Positions 58,427 to 64,000 of a DNA stretch of 64,000 bases are shown piece by piece; the stretch's first letter is position 1; each line of letters opens with the position of its first letter. Below the pieces are notes generated by a model. It was not told where the DNA came from. It saw only the letters and a list, made by a program, of their open reading frames with translations, and ran no database searches. The position numbers and the translations under genes are program-made. Origin of the DNA: Nitrococcus mobilis Nb-231. GTDB lineage: Bacteria; Pseudomonadota; Gammaproteobacteria; Nitrococcales; Nitrococcaceae. The stretch is taken from positions 2,024,541 to 2,088,540 of the forward strand of contig NZ_CH672427.1 in assembly GCF_000153205.1 (NCBI RefSeq). The letters are read 5' to 3'.

Positions 58427-58708
58427 TTAGCCTACCTGCTTGAGGTAGTCCCAGTAGGTATACCAGGTCCGATTCTCCCAGACCTTCACCTGCGGGTTAT
58501 CCGCATAGCGACGCTGCAAATCGTGGGTATGCCACCACAGCGCACGCGCCTGTGCCACAGTGGACTGATTGGGGCGAGAAGCTTTTATGGTCAACCATTG
58601 CTGCTGAATGGTGTGGATTTCATTATGAAGCTGGCGAACGCCCGACCCACCGGCCACCAGCCCGAGGAAAAAAAGTCCTGCCAATAAGCCCAAGATCGCT
58701 TTTCTCAT
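58427..58708 (-). CDS. Small envelope protein of unknown function
   Basis: A 93-residue protein with an N-terminal hydrophobic segment (ILGLLAGLFFLGLVAGGSGV) and a Trp/Tyr-rich soluble part (ALWWHTHDLQRRYADNPQVK, RTWYTYWDYLKQVG). No family is recognised. GGGAG sits 5 nt before the ATG, and the topology (one anchor, periplasmic tail) argues for a real gene. It lies alone between thiL and sufT. Confidence 0.6.
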   Translation of the reverse strand: MRKAILGLLAGLFFLGLVAGGSGVRQLHNEIHTIQQQWLTIKASRPNQSTVAQARALWWHTHDLQRRYADNPQVKVWENRTWYTYWDYLKQVG

Positions 58709-58861
58709 TCACTCTCCCTGCTTGAAGGTAAGCGTTCTCCCCATTTGGCAATCCGATCTTACCTAAGATGAAGAAGTTCCCTTGCTCACCAAATTTTTTA
58801 ATTGACTCCCTGAGCATAATAATGGCAGTCAGCCGTTCTCACCATGCTTTTGGGTACCCGG

Positions 58862-59413
58862 CTAGAGCAGACCGGTCTCAAGTTGGGCCGCCTCCGACAT
58901 CATGTCCTGGGTCCACGGCGGCTCCAAGACGATCTCGATCTCAGCCTCCTCCACCGTCGGCACCCGACTCACCTTCGTTTTAACGTCATAGGCGAGGATA
59001 TCCCCCATGCCGCAACTCGGCGCGGTCAGGGTCATACGGATATAGACGTGCCGGCGATCCTCGGCCAGCTTCTTGATGTCGCACTCATAAACCAGACCCA
59101 GCTCGACGACGTTAACGGGGATCTCAGGGTCATAGCAAAGCCGCAGCTGATCCCAAACCGTTTTTTCCACATCCTGGTCGGTCGCACACTCCGGTAGTGT
59201 GGGCGGTGGGTCGGGCTCCCGGCCGATGGCATCGGCGTTCGAGCCGTCGATCCGAAACAGACTGGCCCATAGATTGACCGTATAGCTGCCGCCCAGAGCC
59301 TGGGTGATCTCCCCCTCGGACCCCTTGTGGATGATTCCCGTCTCACCAGTGGGAACCAATGCGACCTCACAATCGCGGAGGAACGTAACCGCGGTATTGG
59401 TTTCCGATGCCAT
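58862..59413 (-). CDS. sufT: Fe-S cluster assembly protein SufT
   Basis: A 183-residue protein with an N-terminal ~90-residue lead (TFLRDCEVALVPTGETGIIH, LGGSYTVNLWASLFRIDG) followed by the MIP18/DUF59 domain: LCYDPEIPVNVVELGLVYEC, IRMTLTAPSCGMGDILAYDV (with the conserved Cys) and IEIVLEPPWTQDMMSEAA. SufT helps mature certain Fe-S proteins. GAGGAGG stands 5 nt before the ATG at 59413. No suf or isc genes are adjacent. Confidence 0.9.
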   Translation of the reverse strand: MASETNTAVTFLRDCEVALVPTGETGIIHKGSEGEITQALGGSYTVNLWASLFRIDGSNADAIGREPDPPPTLPECATDQDVEKTVWDQLRLCYDPEIPVNVVELGLVYECDIKKLAEDRRHVYIRMTLTAPSCGMGDILAYDVKTKVSRVPTVEEAEIEIVLEPPWTQDMMSEAAQLETGLL

Positions 59414-59641
59414 AAGCACCTCCTCATCCGTCGGCCATCAACCGAGCCCAAACGAATCACCAACCGGCCAAGCCGACGCTAAGCGATATAAACTGTCTTA
59501 AGTTGAATTTTAACAGCAGGCCGCCATCTAGTGTAGTGCGTCGCCCGCAGCCAAACGCGCGCCAACACATAAGTATATTTAATCCTTCTCATCGTTTGCT
59601 GTATTTTGTTTGGTTTGGCAGCGTTTTGGTAGCTACGACCG

Positions 59642-62600
59642 ATGACCGACTCAACGAATCGGCTGCAGGAGGAACTCGAACACCGGGTCCTGCTGCTCGA
59701 CAGTGCGACGGGCACGATGATCCAGCGCTATCGCCTGGCGGAAGAGGACTTCCGCGGCGATCGTTTTCGTGATCATGGCTGTAATCTGCAAGGCAACAAC
59801 GATTTACTGGTCTGCACTCGACCGGATATCGTCGCTGAGATTCATCGATCGAACCTGCAAGCCGGCGCTGACATTATCGAGACCAACACCTTCAATGCCA
59901 CCACGCCCTCGCAGGCGGATTATGCGACCGAGCATTTGGTCCCTGAGATCAACCTGACCGCCGCGCGCATCGCCCGCAAGTGCGCCGACGAGTTCTCGCG
60001 CGCGACCCCGCAGCAGCCGCGTTTCGTCGCCGGAGTGCTGGGGCCAACGAGCAAGACCGCCTCCCTCTCTCCGGACGTCAACAACCCAGGCTATCGCAAC
60101 ACCAGCTTCACCCAGCTGGTCGAGGCCTATACCGAGGCGGCGCAGGGGCTGATTAGCGGTGGCGTCGATCTGCTGCTGGTAGAGACTATTTTTGACACTT
60201 TGAACGCCAAAGCCTGCCTGTTCGCCCTAGATGGCTTATTCCAGCAGCTTGGTACCAAGGTGCCGGTTATGGTCTCGGGCACAATCACCGACGCGAGCGG
60301 CCGCACCCTCTCGGGTCAAACCACGGAAGCGTTCTGGAACTCGGTGCGCCATGCGCAACCCTTCGCCATCGGGCTCAACTGCGCGCTCGGCGCCGAGGAT
60401 CTCCGCCCCTACATCAAGGAGCTCTCGCAGATCGCCGAGTGCTACGTCAGCACTCACCCCAACGCCGGGCTGCCCAACGAGATGGGTGAGTACGAACAAA
60501 GCCCGCACGCCATGGCGCAGTTGCTGCGTGAGTTCGTCGAAAGCGGCTACGTCAATATCGCCGGCGGCTGTTGCGGCACCACACCGGAGCATATCGCGGC
60601 CATCCGCGAGGCTATCGCTGGATTGCCGCCGCGACAGCGGCCCGAGCGGCCGCGCGCCCTGCGCCTATCCGGTTTGGAGCCGCTCACCCTCGGCACGGAT
60701 TCCCTATTCGCGAACATCGGCGAACGAACTAACGTGACCGGCTCGGCTCGGTTCCGACGCCTGATCAAGGAAGATGACTTCGAAGCCGCCCTGGAGGTGG
60801 GGCGTGATCAAGTCGAGAGCGGGGCGCAAATCATCGACGTCAACATGGACGAAGGGTTGCTGGATTCCAAGGAGTGCATGGTGCGCTTTCTCAATCTGGC
60901 CGCCGGCGAGCCCGATATCGCTCGCGTCCCCTTCATGGTGGACTCCTCCAAATGGGAAGTAATCGAAGCTGGTCTGCAATGCATCCAGGGCAAGGCCATC
61001 GTCAACTCCATCAGTCTCAAAGAGGGGGAGGAGGATTTCATCGCCAAAGCCGGCCTCGTACGCCGCTACGGGGCGGCCGCCGTGATCATGGCCTTCGACG
61101 AACAGGGCCAGGCCGATACGCTCGAGCGGCGAGTAGCGATCGCCGAGCGTGCCTACCGGATCCTCACCGAAGAAGTGGGCTTCCCGCCCGAGGACATCAT
61201 CCTCGATCTCAATATCTTCGCCATCGCCACCGGCCTCGAGGAACACAATAACTACGCTGTGGACTTCATCGACGCCACCAGAGAGGTCAAGACGAGGCTG
61301 CCACACGTCAAGGTCTCCGGCGGACTGTCCAACCTGTCCTTCTCGTTTCGCGGCAACGAGCCGGTACGCCGGGCCATGCACTCGGCCTTTCTCTATCATG
61401 CGATCCAGGCCGGCATGGATATGGCTATCGTCAACGCCGGCCAGCTCGAGGTCTATGACGACATACCCAAGGATCTCTTGGAGCGGGTCGAGGATGTGCT
61501 ACTCAATCGACGCGACGATGCCACCGAGCGGCTGGTGGAGTACGCCGAGCAGTTCAAAGGTCAGGGCGCGAAGAGCAAGGAGGAAGATCTCGAGTGGCGC
61601 ACCCGGTCGGTCGCTAAGCGCTTGGAGCACGCCCTGGTCAAGGGGATCGTGGAGTATATCGAAACGGATACCGAAGAGGCGCGAACGCAGCACGCACAAC
61701 CCATCGAGGTAATCGAAGGGCCGCTGATGGACGGTATGAACGTGGTCGGCGATCTGTTCGGCTCCGGCAAAATGTTCCTACCGCAGGTGGTCAAAAGCGC
61801 CCGGGTGATGAAGAAAGCAGTCGCCTACCTACTTCCCTTCATCGAAGCGGAAAAGGCAAAGCACGGCAACAGCGAACCCAATGCCCGCATCGTGATGGCG
61901 ACGGTCAAGGGTGATGTTCACGATATCGGCAAAAACATCGTCGGCGTTGTTCTGCAATGCAACAATTTCGAGGTCACCGACCTTGGCGTCATGGTGCCCA
62001 ACGAAAAGACGCTGGCCATCGCCCTTGAACAAAAAGCGGATATTGTTGGCCTGTCAGGTCTTATCACACCGTCGCTGGACGAAATGGTGGGCATGGCCAA
62101 GGAGATGGAACGCCAAGGGCTGGACATTCCGCTGCTGATCGGTGGCGCGACCACCTCACGCGTGCACACGGCGGTCAAAATCGCGCCGCAGTATTCCGGC
62201 GATGTGATCTACGTCAAGGACGCCTCCCGGGCGGTCGGAGTTTGTTCGAAGCTCATGAGCACCACTCAGCGCGCGGCTTACGTGCAATCCATCAAGGAAG
62301 AGTACGAGGGTGTCCGTCAGCAGCGCGCCAAGCGGCAGCGCAAACAGAAATGGCTGCGCATCACCGAGGCACGCGCGAACCGCTACCCGATCGATTGGAC
62401 GACCTACGAGCCGCCGCAGCCGCAGCAACCGGGTCTGCACGTGCTCGATGAGGTCGCGCTGGAGACACTCGAGCCCTACATCGACTGGACGCCGTTTTTC
62501 TCCGCCTGGCAACTCGCCGGGCGCTTTCCGAAGCTTCTCGACGATGCCCTCGTCGGCGAGGCGGCGCGTAAGCTCTATGCCGACGCGCGCGCCATGCTGA

Positions 62601-63343
62601 CCCAAATCATCGAAGAGCAGTGGCTGCAAGCCCGTGGGGTCTGCGGGCTGTTTCCCGCCAATGCCGTGGGCGAGGATACTGAAGTCTATACCGATGAATC
62701 CCGCACTCAAGTCCGGCTCGTCACCCATCATCTGCGCCAACAGACCGAAAAACCGGCCGGACGACCCAATATGAGCCTGGCCGATTTTGTGGCACCCAAG
62801 GAGACAGGCCTCCCCGATTGGCTGGGAGCCTTCGCGGTCACCACCGGCATCGGCATCGAAGCGCACATTCGCCGCTTCGAAGCCGAGCACGATGATTACA
62901 ACGCCATTTTGCTCAAAGCGCTGGCCGACCGCCTTGCGGAGGCTTGCGCCGAGATGCTCCACCACCGGGTTCGGACCGAATACTGGGGCTATACCACCGG
63001 GGAAGCGCTCGATAACGAGGCACTCATCCAAGAGCGATACCAGGGGATTCGGCCCGCACCGGGTTACCCGGCCTGCCCCGATCACACCGAGAAAGCGCTG
63101 GTCTGGGAACTGCTGGATGCCGAGCGCAACGCCGCCATAACGCTCACCGAGAGCTGGGCTATGGTACCCACCGCGGCTGTGAGCGGATGGTATTTTGCCC
63201 ATCCGAATGCGCGCTATTTTGGCCTTGGACAGATCTACCGGGATCAGGTCGAAGACTACGCCAAGCGTAAAGGCATGAGCCTTAAGGAGGCTGAACGCTG
63301 GCTCACGCCCAATCTGGGCTATGATCCCGAGGAGCTGGCATGA
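59642..63343 (+). CDS. metH: Cobalamin-dependent methionine synthase
   Basis: A full-length 1233-residue MetH with four modules. The homocysteine module has [20 protein letters not shown] and the zinc Cys pair in [13 protein letters not shown]. The folate module begins [20 protein letters not shown] and has [20 protein letters not shown]. The B12 module has [20 protein letters not shown]-type sequence, with the cobalt-ligand His in DVHDIGKN, and [20 protein letters not shown]. The SAM-activation module has [20 protein letters not shown] and [18 protein letters not shown]-like sequence ([20 protein letters not shown]). It methylates homocysteine from 5-methyl-THF. No B12 riboswitch could be recognised in the 228 bp before it. 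Confidence 0.98.
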   Translation: MTDSTNRLQEELEHRVLLLDSATGTMIQRYRLAEEDFRGDRFRDHGCNLQGNNDLLVCTRPDIVAEIHRSNLQAGADIIETNTFNATTPSQADYATEHLVPEINLTAARIARKCADEFSRATPQQPRFVAGVLGPTSKTASLSPDVNNPGYRNTSFTQLVEAYTEAAQGLISGGVDLLLVETIFDTLNAKACLFALDGLFQQLGTKVPVMVSGTITDASGRTLSGQTTEAFWNSVRHAQPFAIGLNCALGAEDLRPYIKELSQIAECYVSTHPNAGLPNEMGEYEQSPHAMAQLLREFVESGYVNIAGGCCGTTPEHIAAIREAIAGLPPRQRPERPRALRLSGLEPLTLGTDSLFANIGERTNVTGSARFRRLIKEDDFEAALEVGRDQVESGAQIIDVNMDEGLLDSKECMVRFLNLAAGEPDIARVPFMVDSSKWEVIEAGLQCIQGKAIVNSISLKEGEEDFIAKAGLVRRYGAAAVIMAFDEQGQADTLERRVAIAERAYRILTEEVGFPPEDIILDLNIFAIATGLEEHNNYAVDFIDATREVKTRLPHVKVSGGLSNLSFSFRGNEPVRRAMHSAFLYHAIQAGMDMAIVNAGQLEVYDDIPKDLLERVEDVLLNRRDDATERLVEYAEQFKGQGAKSKEEDLEWRTRSVAKRLEHALVKGIVEYIETDTEEARTQHAQPIEVIEGPLMDGMNVVGDLFGSGKMFLPQVVKSARVMKKAVAYLLPFIEAEKAKHGNSEPNARIVMATVKGDVHDIGKNIVGVVLQCNNFEVTDLGVMVPNEKTLAIALEQKADIVGLSGLITPSLDEMVGMAKEMERQGLDIPLLIGGATTSRVHTAVKIAPQYSGDVIYVKDASRAVGVCSKLMSTTQRAAYVQSIKEEYEGVRQQRAKRQRKQKWLRITEARANRYPIDWTTYEPPQPQQPGLHVLDEVALETLEPYIDWTPFFSAWQLAGRFPKLLDDALVGEAARKLYADARAMLTQIIEEQWLQARGVCGLFPANAVGEDTEVYTDESRTQVRLVTHHLRQQTEKPAGRPNMSLADFVAPKETGLPDWLGAFAVTTGIGIEAHIRRFEAEHDDYNAILLKALADRLAEACAEMLHHRVRTEYWGYTTGEALDNEALIQERYQGIRPAPGYPACPDHTEKALVWELLDAERNAAITLTESWAMVPTAAVSGWYFAHPNARYFGLGQIYRDQVEDYAKRKGMSLKEAERWLTPNLGYDPEELA

Positions 63344-63380
63344 ACCGATTGCGCCGACCGGACCAATTGGAGCTAACCCG

Positions 63381-63419
63381 GAAGTTTCAGTGCGCCTTTC
63401 CACGGTGCACTGAAACTTC
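63381..63419. terminator. Hairpin after metH
   Basis: GAAGTTTCAGTGC (63381-63393) pairs perfectly with 63407-63419 over 13 bp with a 13-base loop, 38 bp after the metH stop. There is no T-run, so it may be a weak or Rho-assisted terminator or an RNA-stabilising stem. Confidence 0.45.
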
Positions 63420-63575
63420 TGGGCTAGGCAAAAGTCGCTGACCTGGGTATAAAGGAAAATGTGAGTCACGCTGTGCCAAGCAGCGCAGCATCATGCGTGT
63501 GTCCACAGCCGAGGGGATTGACGCGTCCGCAGCCTCGGTAGATGGATTTAATACCCACCAGTGGAGGAAAGAACA

Positions 63576-63743
63576 ATGGCCCGCCTCGCGATCAAAGACC
63601 TGCATGAGAACATCGAGCTCGATCAGAAGGCTATGAAGAACATTCGTGGAGGGGCCCGGGGGACGATGGGTGCCGGCGCTAGGGCGCGCACCTCAGTCCG
63701 GCCTCTGCGAACCTCGCTGCGGCGCCTTTTTCCAAACAAATAG
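63576..63743 (+). CDS. Double-glycine leader peptide, candidate RiPP/bacteriocin precursor
   Basis: A 55-residue peptide. Residues 1-26 read MARLAIKDLHENIELDQKAM then KNIRGG: an acidic amphipathic leader ending in Gly25-Gly26, the cut site of C39-type peptidase transporters. The 29-residue tail has no Cys, no acidic residue and seven Arg plus a C-terminal Lys, e.g. TSVRPLRTSLRRLFPNK. The ATG has GGAGG 8 nt upstream. A second gene with a similar leader begins 192 bp downstream. Family knowledge: short proteobacterial peptides with DL..N..LD..AM..I.GG leaders are thought to be exported or modified peptides, but I cannot name the class. Any processing enzyme would lie beyond the window. Confidence 0.7.
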   Translation: MARLAIKDLHENIELDQKAMKNIRGGARGTMGAGARARTSVRPLRTSLRRLFPNK

Positions 63744-63935
63744 CCCCGCCTAAGACACTCTATAACCAACGATCCGCCCGAACAACGGCGGTCGAGGTGA
63801 CGTGGCGCGCTAGCTAACCCGCGCAAAAAAACGGCAGGGGCCATTGATAACGCTTGCGAACACCTCCAAATTTGATGGTGGCATGCAACGTGTAATTACT
63901 CATGCAAGATCCATCAGTCCCGTCGGAGGTGAGGC

Positions 63936-64000
63936 ATGAGCCTGCTACTGGATGACCTGCCCAAGAATTCAGGGCTCGATCAGCTTGCTACCCACCACGC
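63936..64000 (+). CDS. Second leader-peptide gene (3' truncated by window)
   Basis: Only 21 full codons are visible: MSLLLDDLPKNSGLDQLATH and one further His. It shares the pattern DL..N..LDQ.A with the leader at 63576, spaced identically. GGAGG lies 8 nt before the ATG. It is probably a paralogous precursor or a related leader-bearing protein. Its tail, and whether a Gly-Gly follows, cannot be seen. Confidence 0.6.
   Translation, partial: MSLLLDDLPKNSGLDQLATHH

Noticed and set aside
59414-59641. Cobalamin or SAM riboswitch before metH
   Set aside because: Too short for most B12 riboswitches and no B12-box-like sequence was recognised.
62156-63469. 437-codon minus-strand frame across the metH 3' end
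   Set aside because: metH is complete on the other strand and the antisense product matches no family I know.

Overview
The window reads as chromosomal DNA of a GC-rich gammaproteobacterium. The evidence is gene order and content: bamD facing rluD-pgeF-clpB, the run glyA-nrdR-ribD-ribE-ribB-ribH-nusB-thiL, pilSR-pilA, rimK with a RimB-like protease, and cobalamin-dependent metH. A purple-sulfur/Chromatiales-type or similar environmental lineage would fit, but nothing here fixes the genus. Base composition is uniform except for a sharply AT-rich stretch at about 5.5-6.7 kb. Several decayed accessory pieces lie between 13 and 45 kb.

Region 1 (1-10 kb) is an exopolysaccharide locus on the + strand: a DUF4838/alpha-glucuronidase-like protein cut by the window edge, an O-antigen ligase-type membrane protein, a family 2 and a family 4 glycosyltransferase, an AT-rich methyltransferase, a sulfotransferase, an EpsL-type outer-membrane barrel and an EpsE/Wza-type export protein. 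EpsL and EpsE are the types linked to exosortase/PEP-CTERM systems, and a broken PEP-CTERM tail is visible at 36.7 kb. Region 2 (10-17.7 kb) has a patatin lipase, a KefB-like antiporter, an ISAs1-family element with perfect target duplication but a frameshifted transposase, a small lipoprotein, about 1.25 kb with no convincing gene, and a formate/nitrite-type channel.

Region 3 (17.7-31 kb) is housekeeping: clpB with a heat-shock promoter, pgeF, rluD, bamD, glnB, nadE, sucD, sucC, then pilS and pilR. Region 4 (31-37.3 kb) is pilA with a sigma-54 promoter and strong terminator, a GT-C/TPR membrane protein that may glycosylate pilin, and a graveyard: a RAYT transposase, a ParE-type toxin-antitoxin pair with a nonsense codon in each gene, a Uma2 remnant and the PEP-CTERM remnant. 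Three short elements (152, 110 and 180 bp) have ends resembling those of the intact IS5-family element at 42.9 kb. One sits inside the GT-C gene and keeps its frame open.

Region 5 (37-50.9 kb) has a GGDEF-EAL protein with a degenerate cyclase motif, a cytochrome b561/PepSY/two-component cluster, the IS5 copy, an M48 protease lipoprotein, purU, ettA, rimK with its protease, and a Mut7-C protein. Region 6 (51-63.3 kb) is glyA through thiL, a small envelope protein, sufT and metH. At the right edge (63.5-64 kb) lie two tandem small genes whose products share a leader of the form DL..N..LDQ.A. In the complete one the leader ends in Gly-Gly before an Arg-rich tail. They look like peptide precursors of a secreted or modified peptide (RiPP/bacteriocin-like) system continuing beyond the window, and are the most interesting lead here.
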